Origin: JAHISC01 sp964645815
GTDB lineage: Bacteria > Patescibacteriota > Patescibacteriia > UBA9934
Assembly (NCBI GenBank): GCA_964645815.1
Contig: CAZYCR010000020.1
Coordinates: 1-15,272 of the forward strand
Length of the DNA stretch: 15,272 nucleotides
Direction: 5' to 3'
The position numbers and the translations under genes are program-made. Of the stretch, positions 4,453-11,737 are shown in pieces; within the stretch, counting starts at the first letter, position 1; each line of letters opens with the position of its first letter. The notes beneath the pieces are model-generated. The model saw only the letters and a list, made by a program, of their open reading frames with translations, was not told where the DNA came from and did no database searches.

Positions 4453-5853
4453 TTAGTTCAGGTCTAACTTAATGTGAGCGTCTCTTAAAGCTGAAGCCGG
4501 CATTGGTGACGGCGCATTCATCATCAAATCACGAGCATGTCCATCTTTAGGGAATGGAATGACTTCACGAATATTTGGTTCATTCTGTAAGATAGCTAAA
4601 ACCCGGTCCATTCCAAGAGCAATTCCGCCATGCGGTGGCGCACCAAACTCAAAAGCTTCAAGCATATGACCGAACTGTTCTTGAATCATCTCTTCGGAAG
4701 TTCCAATGATTTCCAAAACACTTCTTAAAGCTTCTGGTCGATGGTTGCGGATGCTGCCGCCGCCGATCTCAAAGCCATTAAGAACGATGTCATACTGCGC
4801 GGCAATAATCTTTCCAATATTTTGTTTTTCCATGAGGTCTTTTGCGAACTCGGGCTTAGCTGCTGAAAAAGGATTGTGCGTAAAAGTCCAACCACCTTCA
4901 TCATTTTTTTCAAAAAACGGAAAATTCACTACCCAGCAGAAAGCCAATTCGTTTGGATCTTCTTTATTTTCACGCAAATCTGGCCGATCAGATTGATACT
5001 TTTCCATGGCCTCGGCATAAGAAAGCCTCGGGAATGGTTTTACCTGAATTTTTTTCTCCGGATACAACTTTTCTACTGTAGCAATAAGCATTCTTTCAAT
5101 AACATCCATGACATCTTCTTCATGAACGAAACTCATTTCTAAATCCAGTTGAGTAAATTCTGGTTGACGGTCACCGCGTTGATCTTCGTCACGGAAACAT
5201 CTTGCTGCTTGGAAATAACGCTCTACGCCAGCAGTCATTAAAAGCTGTTTAAATTGCTGTGGCGCCTGAGGTAAAACATAAAAGTTCCCCGGCTGAAGTC
5301 TTGATGGTACCAAAAATTCTCGCGCACCTTCTGGTGTACCTTTGGTCAGAATCGGAGTTTCCACTTCCAAAAATCCTTCATCAACCAAAAAACTGCGCAT
5401 CATCTGGAAAACTGCATTCCGAGCTTTTAGATTCTTATTCATTCGCTCAGTTCGTAAATCAAGATAACGATATTTTAATCTCAATTCCTCATTAATTGCC
5501 GATGAATCTTCATTAATTTCAAATGGCGGAACTTTCGATTCATTCAAAACCACTACCTTCTTGGCTAAAAGTTCAACCGTACCCGTGGCCATATTATTGT
5601 TTATTTGTTTTTCCCCTCTTTGCTGTACCACTCCTTCAATTTCTACCACCCATTCCGGTTTTAAACTCGAAGCAATCGCGGCATTTTCTTCACCAAGCTC
5701 CTGAGGCACAGCAACGACTTGAAGCAAGCCATCCTTATCTCGTAAGTCAAAAAACATGACTTTGCCCATGTCGCGGCGCGCATGAATCCAACCGGCCACC
5801 TTGACCGTTTCTCCAACTTTTTCCACGGTCTCTTTAGTAAAAATTCTCTTCAT
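4453..5853 (-). CDS. aspS: Aspartyl-tRNA synthetase, bacterial type lacking the GAD insertion domain
   Basis: This 466-aa class II synthetase charges tRNA with aspartate in the cytoplasm. An OB-fold anticodon-binding domain (about 15-105) has GWIHARRDMGKVMFFDLRD. The catalytic core has the flipping-loop-adjacent TPEGAREFLVPSR (173-185), QAPQQFKQLLM, motif 2 CFRDEDQRGDRQPEFTQ (219-235), and motif 3 GIALGMDRVLA (410-420). Bacterial enzymes are usually about 590 aa; here SDRPDLREN (288-296) is followed almost directly by FCWVVNFPFFE, so the GAD insertion normally found between them is gone. The residue after RRD is Met29, where His is associated with non-discriminating enzymes; whether it also charges tRNA-Asn is not decidable here. 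It is the last gene of the adk-to-aspS run, 26 bases after recO. No SD. Confidence 0.96.
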   Translation of the reverse strand: MKRIFTKETVEKVGETVKVAGWIHARRDMGKVMFFDLRDKDGLLQVVAVPQELGEENAAIASSLKPEWVVEIEGVVQQRGEKQINNNMATGTVELLAKKVVVLNESKVPPFEINEDSSAINEELRLKYRYLDLRTERMNKNLKARNAVFQMMRSFLVDEGFLEVETPILTKGTPEGAREFLVPSRLQPGNFYVLPQAPQQFKQLLMTAGVERYFQAARCFRDEDQRGDRQPEFTQLDLEMSFVHEEDVMDVIERMLIATVEKLYPEKKIQVKPFPRLSYAEAMEKYQSDRPDLRENKEDPNELAFCWVVNFPFFEKNDEGGWTFTHNPFSAAKPEFAKDLMEKQNIGKIIAAQYDIVLNGFEIGGGSIRNHRPEALRSVLEIIGTSEEMIQEQFGHMLEAFEFGAPPHGGIALGMDRVLAILQNEPNIREVIPFPKDGHARDLMMNAPSPMPASALRDAHIKLDLN

Positions 5854-5879
5854 AAAAAAAATAAATTTGTATCTTGATA

Positions 5880-6689
5880 CTACACGTTTTCCCGGACTCC
5901 TTCAAGTTCAAAGCTGGCCAAAAGAGTTGCCCAAAACGGCCTATCCCAATTTCCCGGTAGGTGGTTGGCTACCAAATCATTAACAATATTAGCAAAAGCA
6001 TTGAGGTGCTCCAGATTTAAAGGCAAACGCATTAAATCAACCAGTTTTTCATCGCGAGCAAAACGGACCAATTTAATTGCTTCTTCTGGAACAATTCTGG
6101 CTGAAAACCAGGTCTCTTTGTTTCCTGAGACACAATCGCTGCAAACCAGTCCACCATGGCCAGCATGCCAGCGGAATGACAGTGGAAAAATTTCTGCGCG
6201 ACAATTTAGGCAATGATTCAACTCGACTTTCCAACCAAGCCGGCTTAAAAGTCTGAGTAAAAAAGCGCCAAGTAAAAAACTTGCTCTTTTTTCCGAAAGT
6301 GGCTGAGAGACATCTAAAAACTGTAGCCAATCAATCAACATCTGATACAAAGTCTGATCATCTTCTTCTTCGTCGGTTGCTTTATCTAGAAAAAACAAAA
6401 GCGCCTCAGCCAAGAGTCGTCTTTCGAGATGATGATCGAGCTGACGGAAGCGATGACGTGTATCAACAGCGATAATCGTTGTCGAGCGTCGGCCTTTGAT
6501 ATATTCCAAATCGACGATAGCAAACGGCTCGAGTGAGCCGGCTAGTTTGGCTTTTTCTTTTTGTGCTCCCCTACCAATAAACTCAACCTTCCCATGAGTC
6601 GCAGTCAAAGCTCGATAACGTCGATCTGCTTCACGAAATGGATGTGAAGTGAGGATGATTGCTTCAGTTTTGACCGATGACCAAGACAT
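5880..6689 (-). CDS. recO: DNA repair protein RecO
   Basis: This 269-aa RecO helps RecR load RecA onto SSB-coated single-stranded DNA during gap repair. The N-terminal OB-fold starts VKTEAIILTSHPFREADR (6-23) and continues through HGKVEFIGRGAQKEKAKLAG. The helical C-terminal domain holds a four-cysteine zinc site: C160-x-x-C163 and C183-x-x-C186. Length is normal. Its ATG overlaps the ruvX stop by one base (TAATG), which suggests translational coupling. Pairing of recO with another DNA-processing gene is sensible but may only reflect operon compaction. No SD sequence. Confidence 0.92.
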   Translation of the reverse strand: MSWSSVKTEAIILTSHPFREADRRYRALTATHGKVEFIGRGAQKEKAKLAGSLEPFAIVDLEYIKGRRSTTIIAVDTRHRFRQLDHHLERRLLAEALLFFLDKATDEEEDDQTLYQMLIDWLQFLDVSQPLSEKRASFLLGAFLLRLLSRLGWKVELNHCLNCRAEIFPLSFRWHAGHGGLVCSDCVSGNKETWFSARIVPEEAIKLVRFARDEKLVDLMRLPLNLEHLNAFANIVNDLVANHLPGNWDRPFWATLLASFELEGVRENV

Positions 6690-7072
6690 TAGCCAAAATA
6701 ATCTTGTAATATCAACATTGCTGCCAAAGCGTCTTCTTCCGCCAAAGCTCCCTCTTCAACTTGTAATCGTCGACTTTCTTTTGAAGTAAATTGTTCCGCA
6801 ACAGTCTCCACCGGTATTGTTATTCTTGTTTTTAACTCAGCAATAAACTCAAGAGTTGCCTCTCGATGATCCGAAATTTGATTTTCTTCGGTTGTCGTCG
6901 GCAAACCAACAATAATTTTTTCTATTCCCTCTGTTTTCAGGAGATTAAAAATTTCATCAAGCCCAGCATTACTGCCAGCTATCACTTTCAATGGAAAAGC
7001 AATTTTTGTCTCACTATCCCCTAAAGCTAAACCGGTTTTTTTCTTGCCAAAATCAATGGCTAAAATTCTCAT
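6689..7072 (-). CDS. ruvX: RuvX/YqgF-type Holliday-junction resolvase-like nuclease
   Basis: This 127-aa RNase H-fold protein belongs to the RuvX/YqgF family, implicated in pre-16S rRNA 5' end maturation and possibly in recombination. The family N-terminus MRILAIDFGKKKTGLALGD gives catalytic Asp7. KIIVGLPTT (52-60) and the C-terminal EEDALAAMLILQDYF give Asp114. The usual D-E-R triplet is A-E-Q here (92-94), keeping the catalytic Glu93 but losing its two neighbours. It lies 2 bases after the DUF7282-like gene and overlaps recO by one base. The start at 7072 matches the family N-terminus. No SD. Confidence 0.92.
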   Translation of the reverse strand: MRILAIDFGKKKTGLALGDSETKIAFPLKVIAGSNAGLDEIFNLLKTEGIEKIIVGLPTTTEENQISDHREATLEFIAELKTRITIPVETVAEQFTSKESRRLQVEEGALAEEDALAAMLILQDYFG

Positions 7073-7074
7073 AC

Positions 7075-7539
7075 TTATTCGGTTGGTTCCAAAATTCTTT
7101 CAGCTTCAGGAACAGCAATGAAATAAGGTCGAACAACTTCGCCGTTTGTTTCAACTGGCATATCAAGCTCTGCCACAAAAACTTGATCACCATCATCAAC
7201 ATGCAACAGTGCAGCATACTTGTAGCCTGGTAGCATCTCTTCAGAGACTGGGATAATCAAATCATCGTAAAAACCAACGTTCAAATAATCAGAGATGCCG
7301 ATAATTTCTGCTGGCGCGTCAGAGATAGTTTTGTGAATAGTAATAAAACCAGGTGCTGCCAATTCAGCATTAAGGGTGATGTAGTTCAATTGATTTTGGT
7401 CACCAATCTCAATTGAGCCGCCGCCAACGTCAACAGTATGGTAAGCCAATTCCGGAGCGTCTGGTGAATAAAAAATAATGGCACCAAAAGCCGCCAAACC
7501 GACCAACAAGGTTAAAATCCAAAAGTAATCTTTATTCAT
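7075..7539 (-). CDS. Membrane-anchored extracytoplasmic protein with DUF7282-like domain
   Basis: This 154-aa protein has an N-terminal membrane anchor or signal peptide (about residues 6-24, WILTLLVGLAAFGAIIFY) and an acidic outer domain. The outer part contains PGFITIHKTISDAPAEIIGI (63-82), then SDYLNVGFYDDLIIPV, then LPGYKYAALLHVDDGD (103-118) and a D-M-P near 126-128. The order of G-F-I-T-I-H, I-G-x-S-x-Y-L-x-x-G and A-x-L-H-x-D-D resembles the DUF7282 (surface beta-sandwich) domain known from archaeal and some bacterial secreted proteins. That match is from memory and is moderate. The function is unknown; the position between map and ruvX gives no clue. The predicted location is the outer face of the membrane. 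No SD; the leader ends AAAAATATG. Confidence 0.8.
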   Translation of the reverse strand: MNKDYFWILTLLVGLAAFGAIIFYSPDAPELAYHTVDVGGGSIEIGDQNQLNYITLNAELAAPGFITIHKTISDAPAEIIGISDYLNVGFYDDLIIPVSEEMLPGYKYAALLHVDDGDQVFVAELDMPVETNGEVVRPYFIAVPEAERILEPTE

Positions 7540-7563
7540 ATTTTTCGCTAATATTAGTACTTT

Positions 7564-8346
7564 TTAAATCGCAATTTGTGGCTGCGGGGTTAAAATCTCT
7601 GGACCGTCTTCGCCGATAGCAATGGTCACTTCAAAATGCGCTGCATCTGATCCATCGATTGTCTCAATCGTCCAACCATCTTCAGAAGTTTCGATCTCAT
7701 CTGATCCGGTAGTGATCATTGGTTCCAAGGCCAGGCACATTCCCGGTTGCAAATCCATATCAGCAAATTTTTTCGAACGGAAATTTGGAATATGAGGTAA
7801 TTCATGCACTGCATGGCCAACACCATGACCAACCAAGGCTTTAACAATGCCGTATTTTTTTTGATTAACGCAGTCTTCAATAGCTCCACTGATATCGCTA
7901 ATTCTTTTTCCTGGTTGAGCTGCTTCAACTCCATCATACATTGCCTCGCGAGTCTGGCGTAAAAGTGCCAAGCGTTCCTTGCTGACGTTACCTACTGGTA
8001 CTGTCACCGCCATATCAGTACAAAGCCCATCGAGCCAAAGACCAATGTCGAGTCCAACAACGTCACCATCTTTTAATACCTCTGGGCGGATGCCGACTCC
8101 GTGAACAATTTCATTATTCCGCGAAATACAAAGCGTCGAAGGAAATGGTTCTGGTCCACCACCTTTATAACCTCGAAACGATGGTTTACCGCCACCTTCT
8201 TCAATAACACGGGTGGCAATTTCATCAATCTCTTTCATGGAGACTCCAGGCTTGACAGCGTCTGCTGCGGCTTGTAGAGCACGCGAAAGCAAGGCGCCAC
8301 CACGACGCATTTTTTCAATTTCTTCTTCTGTCTTAATTAGAGCCAT
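7564..8346 (-). CDS. map: Type I methionine aminopeptidase
   Basis: This 260-aa cytoplasmic metalloprotease removes the initiator methionine from new proteins. It has all the pita-bread fold ligands: His82 (VHGVG), Asp100 (GLDIG) and Asp111 (TDMAV), His174 (GHGVGH), Glu208 (LALEPM) and Glu239 (HFEVT). Length matches type Ia enzymes without extra domains. It follows adk by 2 bases, the usual secY-adk-map order, and is followed by a hypothetical gene rather than infA. No SD precedes the ATG. Confidence 0.97.
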   Translation of the reverse strand: MALIKTEEEIEKMRRGGALLSRALQAAADAVKPGVSMKEIDEIATRVIEEGGGKPSFRGYKGGGPEPFPSTLCISRNNEIVHGVGIRPEVLKDGDVVGLDIGLWLDGLCTDMAVTVPVGNVSKERLALLRQTREAMYDGVEAAQPGKRISDISGAIEDCVNQKKYGIVKALVGHGVGHAVHELPHIPNFRSKKFADMDLQPGMCLALEPMITTGSDEIETSEDGWTIETIDGSDAAHFEVTIAIGEDGPEILTPQPQIAI

Positions 8347-8348
8347 AG

Positions 8349-8894
8349 CTAAACAATTTTTTTAATACGATCGCTGATCTCTTCAACAGAACCAAGACCA
8401 TTAATTTTATGCAACAAACCTAATCTTTCGTATTCCCCAACCACCGGCATTGTTTCATTTTCGTAAACCTCTAAACGTCGGTCAATGATCTCTGGAGTAT
8501 CGTCTTCTCTACCCTCGATTTCAGCCCGTTTCAAAATTCGCTTGATCGACTCTTCTCTAGGCACATCGATCAATAAAACAGCCGTCGGCGCATCAAAGTT
8601 CTTATAAACTTCGTATTGGGCCAGATTGCGAGGATAACCGTCGAGGACATAACCGTTCTTCGCATCCGCTGCTTCGAGACGCTTTTTCAGGACTTCTAAA
8701 GCCAAATCGTCTGGAACTAAGTTGCCCTGATCAATAATTGAGGAGATTTTTTCTGCCAATTGACTGCCGGAAGCAACTTCATCACGCAAAAGCTGTCCCA
8801 TCGAAAGTGCTGGGATTTGGAGACGCTCGGCCAGGATCTGAGCCTGGGTTCCTTTACCGCTTCCTTGTGGTCCTAAAATAAGAATTTTCGCCAT
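8349..8894 (-). CDS. adk: Adenylate kinase, short form
   Basis: This 181-aa enzyme interconverts ATP + AMP and 2 ADP. The P-loop GPQGSGKGT (8-16), the AMP-site LRDEV and the core motif LDGYPRN (84-90) are present. The LID segment around 123-135 (RAEIEGREDDTPE) is short and has no four-cysteine zinc motif. It is therefore the short-LID kind rather than the 210-220-aa bacterial form. A tight pair with map (2 bases) forms the head of a run starting at its own promoter (8919-8947), separated from secY by a candidate terminator. No SD; the leader is AT-rich and ends AAAATATG. Confidence 0.96.
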   Translation of the reverse strand: MAKILILGPQGSGKGTQAQILAERLQIPALSMGQLLRDEVASGSQLAEKISSIIDQGNLVPDDLALEVLKKRLEAADAKNGYVLDGYPRNLAQYEVYKNFDAPTAVLLIDVPREESIKRILKRAEIEGREDDTPEIIDRRLEVYENETMPVVGEYERLGLLHKINGLGSVEEISDRIKKIV

Positions 8895-8918
8895 ATTTTC
8901 GTTTAATTCTACGCCTTG

Positions 8919-8947
8919 ATCGTACTCTTTTTCATCGATTTTTTCAA
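8919..8947 (-). promoter_or_regulatory. Sigma-70-type promoter upstream of adk
   Basis: On the minus strand TTGAAA (8942-8947) lies exactly 17 bases before TACGAT (8919-8924). Initiation near 8912 gives a leader of about 18 bases to the adk ATG. It follows the hairpin at 8956-8978, so adk and downstream genes can be expressed independently of the ribosomal operon. Confidence 0.7.
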
Positions 8948-8955
8948 GGATCAGA

Positions 8956-8978
8956 AAAGCAGGCGTTGAACCTGCTTT
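8956..8978 (-). terminator. Candidate hairpin terminator or attenuator after secY
   Basis: AAAGCAGG (8956-8963) pairs perfectly with CCTGCTTT (8971-8978) around a 7-base loop. On the minus strand the stem is followed by TTTTC, a short U-tract; on the plus strand it is followed by a longer T-rich stretch. It lies about 60 bases beyond the secY stop, just ahead of the adk promoter. It probably reduces readthrough. Confidence 0.55.
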
Positions 8979-9036
8979 CTTTATACTTTTTTTGCGAGCG
9001 TCATGAATTTAGATGCAGTGCATAGCGAACACAGAA

Positions 9037-10302
9037 CTACATGTCGTAGCGGCGCATGGTAACTTGAGCCTCAATTTGCTTCACCATATCAATGACAACG
9101 GCCACAATAATCAAGATAGAAGCACCACCAACAACCAAATTTGGACTACCAGTAATCTCCTGCACAATTAACGGTAAAATGGCGATCAAGCCAAGGAAAG
9201 TTGCACCGGCCAACAAAATTCTGTTCTTCACCCAATTTAGATATTTGGCAGTTTGCTCGCCTGGTCTGATTCCTGGAATAAAACCACCTTGCTTTTGCAA
9301 ATTCTCGGCCACGGTTTCAGGTTTGAAGATAACCGAAGCGTAGAAATAAGTGAAGGCAAAGACTAGAAGGAAGTAAATAACAGCGTAGAAGAGTGAGTTA
9401 CCGAATAATTCCAAGGTAAATTTCGCGATGTCTTGAATAAATGCAGTTCTTGCTTGCAAGAAAAATTGCGCTAGAAGCGGTGGGAAGACAATCAAAGCAA
9501 TGGCAAAGATGATTGGAATCATACCGCCCATGTTAACCCGTAGCGGTAATGAAGATGACACCTTACCACTGGCACCATTTGCTCCACGAGCATACTGAAC
9601 TGGAATATTTCTCTGTCCTTCGTTAATAATAACCACGGCAACAATAGTCACAATGGTGAGCAAGAGGAAGAGAACAATGTTGAACAAATCTGCTGAGGTG
9701 TAGGTTGAAACTGTTTGTTGAATAAAACCAGGCAAACCAGCAATAATGCCGGACAAGATCATGATTGAAATTCCGTTTCCAATATTTCGCTCAGAAATCA
9801 ATTCACCTAGCCACATCAAGAAAACTGTACCGATCGCCATTGTTAGCAAGGCGGCGAACAAAGTGAAACCGCTGATATCAATGGCAACACCAGTTGAGAC
9901 ACTTTGTTGGTTCAACAAAGTGATCACACCAAAGCCTTGAATGAAGGCCAAGGGCACAGTTGCCCAGCGGGTCCAAGAATTTATCTTTTGTCGACCACGT
10001 TCTTCCTTTTGCATTTCTTCAATAGATGGGAAAATCATGCCCAAAAGCTGGAAAATAATTGAAGAGGTAATGTAAGGACCAACTCCCAGCGCCACAATTG
10101 AAAACTGACGCAGAGTGTTACCTGAAAACATGTTCAAGAGTCCCAAGAATTGGTTGTTATTCAAAAGATCAGAAAGACCAGATGGATCAACACCAGGGAC
10201 CGTAATGTGAGCAGCGACTCTAAAAATCGTTAAACAAAAGACAACAAAGAGCAAACTATTACGAAGCTCCTTGATTTTCCAAATACGGCGCAAGGTATCC
10301 AT
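9037..10302 (-). CDS. secY: Protein translocase subunit SecY
   Basis: This 421-aa channel core of the SecYEG translocon moves unfolded proteins across, or inserts them into, the cytoplasmic membrane. It has ten predicted membrane helices. TM2 carries GVGPYITSSIIFQLL (73-87). The cytoplasmic loop has GELISERNIGNGISI, followed by EGQRNIPVQYARG. Plug and helix 7 are around LPLRVNMGGMIPIIFA. The basic C5 loop is GFIPGIRPGEQTAKYL, and the C-terminus has GGASILIIVAVVIDMVKQIE then MRRYD. Length is typical or slightly short. It follows rplO by 14 bases in the spc order. No SD. Confidence 0.97.
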   Translation of the reverse strand: MDTLRRIWKIKELRNSLLFVVFCLTIFRVAAHITVPGVDPSGLSDLLNNNQFLGLLNMFSGNTLRQFSIVALGVGPYITSSIIFQLLGMIFPSIEEMQKEERGRQKINSWTRWATVPLAFIQGFGVITLLNQQSVSTGVAIDISGFTLFAALLTMAIGTVFLMWLGELISERNIGNGISIMILSGIIAGLPGFIQQTVSTYTSADLFNIVLFLLLTIVTIVAVVIINEGQRNIPVQYARGANGASGKVSSSLPLRVNMGGMIPIIFAIALIVFPPLLAQFFLQARTAFIQDIAKFTLELFGNSLFYAVIYFLLVFAFTYFYASVIFKPETVAENLQKQGGFIPGIRPGEQTAKYLNWVKNRILLAGATFLGLIAILPLIVQEITGSPNLVVGGASILIIVAVVIDMVKQIEAQVTMRRYDM

Positions 10303-10316
10303 AGGGTTTTAAGAAG

Positions 10317-10754
10317 TTAGGCCTCAATTTTTCCTTTGGCCTTTAAAATTTTCTCTGCGGCAGTCTTTGAAACTGCACATCCTTTGATTTGTAAAGCGAC
10401 CTCAATTTCTCCATCAGCCAAAATCTTTGCTTTCTGGCTCATAGCTGGAATCAAACCTTTATCCTTCAAGGTCTTCAAGCTGACAATTTCGTTCTGACCA
10501 AAATTCTTGGCAAGGTCTTCAACATTAACAACAGCTGCTTCTGGTTTTCCTGACTTAAAACCACGTAATTTTGGCATTGAAAGCATTATCTTCTTCATTC
10601 CCAAACGCTTCAAGCCACTTACACCTGAACGTGACTTTTGTCCTTTTTGACCTCGACCGGCAGTTGTACCTTTAGAACCCAAACCACGTCCAATTCTTTT
10701 TTTGGAAGTCTTAGCCCCTTTGCTTGGTCCAAGGTTGTGTAAAGTAATCGCCAT
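10317..10754 (-). CDS. rplO: Ribosomal protein uL15
   Basis: This 145-aa large-subunit protein binds 23S rRNA late in assembly. The classic N-terminus MAITLHNLGPSKGAKTSKKR (1-20) is followed by the glycine/lysine-rich RGLGSKGTTAGRGQKGQKSR. The globular C-terminal half runs to ILKAKGKIEA. It follows rpsE by 2 bases; the position that normally holds rpmD (uL30) between rpsE and rplO is empty. No SD; the leader ends AATAAATATG. Confidence 0.97.
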   Translation of the reverse strand: MAITLHNLGPSKGAKTSKKRIGRGLGSKGTTAGRGQKGQKSRSGVSGLKRLGMKKIMLSMPKLRGFKSGKPEAAVVNVEDLAKNFGQNEIVSLKTLKDKGLIPAMSQKAKILADGEIEVALQIKGCAVSKTAAEKILKAKGKIEA

Positions 10755-10756
10755 AT

Positions 10757-11371
10757 TTATTTATCAGTCTTTTTTGATTCAACTGGTTTCTCTGCCTTCT
10801 TTTCTTTTTTCTTTGGAGAAAAATCCAAGTTGCTGTTTTCTAAACTTTTGAGTGCAGCAAATGTAGCTCTTGCGTTGTTAACTTTGTTGTTTGAACCCAA
10901 AATCTTAGAAACTGCGTTTGGGATTCCTGCCAATTCAAGCACTACGCGAGCAGCTCCACCTGACTTTAATCCAGTTCCTTCAGGAGCTGGCTTTAGCATA
11001 ACATGAGCAGCGCCAAATTTCATCTTTACTTCGTGAGGCAAAGTTCCGTGAACAATTGGTACGGTAGTTAAATTCTTTTTTGCCTGTCGGAAAGCTTTCT
11101 CAACTGAAATCGCGACGTCAGCACCTTTGGCAATACCAACACCTACTCTTCCCTTTTTGTCACCAATGATAAGACAAGTTCGGAATCGCATACGCTTTCC
11201 ACCCTTGGTCACACGAGTAACACGGGCTAGATCGAGAATCTTTTGCTCGAACTCACGTGGTTCACGAGGAGCACGACCGCGTCGACCGCGATTGCCTCCC
11301 TTTCCACCGCGACCTCGAGGCTTACGATCCTCAAAATTTCGCTTTTCAATTTTGTTCGTTTCTTCTGTCAT
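10757..11371 (-). CDS. rpsE: Ribosomal protein uS5 with basic N- and C-terminal extensions
   Basis: This 204-aa small-subunit protein acts in decoding fidelity and mRNA unwinding. The conserved core starts at KILDLARVTRVTKGGKRMRF (44-63) and includes IGDKKGRVGVGIAKGADV and GTGLKSGGAARVVLELAGI. Compared with the usual about 165 aa it has an Arg/Gly-rich N-terminal extension (about residues 1-40, with RGRGGKGGNRGRRGR) and a Lys-rich C-terminal tail. Both are likely disordered, rRNA-contacting additions. The start at 11371 is 5 bases after rplR. No SD. Confidence 0.96.
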   Translation of the reverse strand: MTEETNKIEKRNFEDRKPRGRGGKGGNRGRRGRAPREPREFEQKILDLARVTRVTKGGKRMRFRTCLIIGDKKGRVGVGIAKGADVAISVEKAFRQAKKNLTTVPIVHGTLPHEVKMKFGAAHVMLKPAPEGTGLKSGGAARVVLELAGIPNAVSKILGSNNKVNNARATFAALKSLENSNLDFSPKKKEKKAEKPVESKKTDK

Positions 11372-11376
11372 ACGCT

Positions 11377-11733
11377 TTAGAATTGTAGTCCAGCTTCACG
11401 AGCTGCTTCAGCCAAGGCCTTAACGCGGCCGTGATACTTAAATGGTCCTCGATCGAAAACAATCTCGACTATACCAGCAGCTACAGCTTTTTGAGCAATA
11501 TCAGTTCCAACCAAGGCTGCGATTTCAACCGGTTTCTTACCTTTCGTATCAATCGCTTTATCTGATGAAGCAGCTAAAGTCTTACCAACCTGGTCATCGA
11601 TAATTTGAGCACTAATATGTCTCAAAGATCGATAAACATGCAAGCGAGGTTTTTGACCGCTTTTAATGCTAGCTCGAGTTCGTTGTGCTCGACGAATAGC
11701 TTTAGCTCTTTTGTGTTGAAATTCGTTCTTCAT
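11377..11733 (-). CDS. rplR: Ribosomal protein uL18
   Basis: This 118-aa protein binds 5S rRNA together with uL5. The basic N-terminus KRAKAIRRAQRTRASIKSG leads into PRLHVYRSLRHISAQIIDD. The family end GRVKALAEAAREAGLQF is intact (C-terminal 17 residues). Length is normal. It sits between rplF and rpsE with gaps of 4 and 5 bases. No SD; the leader ends AATAATAATATG. Confidence 0.97.
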   Translation of the reverse strand: MKNEFQHKRAKAIRRAQRTRASIKSGQKPRLHVYRSLRHISAQIIDDQVGKTLAASSDKAIDTKGKKPVEIAALVGTDIAQKAVAAGIVEIVFDRGPFKYHGRVKALAEAAREAGLQF

Positions 11734-11737
11734 ATTA

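Noticed and set aside
9009..9035. Short palindrome ATGCAGTGCAT after secY as an operator
   Set aside because: Eleven bases with a one-base centre is too short and isolated to call a binding site.
11127..11423. 98-aa plus-strand ORF opposite rpsE
   Set aside because: It is an Arg/Pro-rich shadow of the Arg/Gly-rich start of uS5; no initiation signal.
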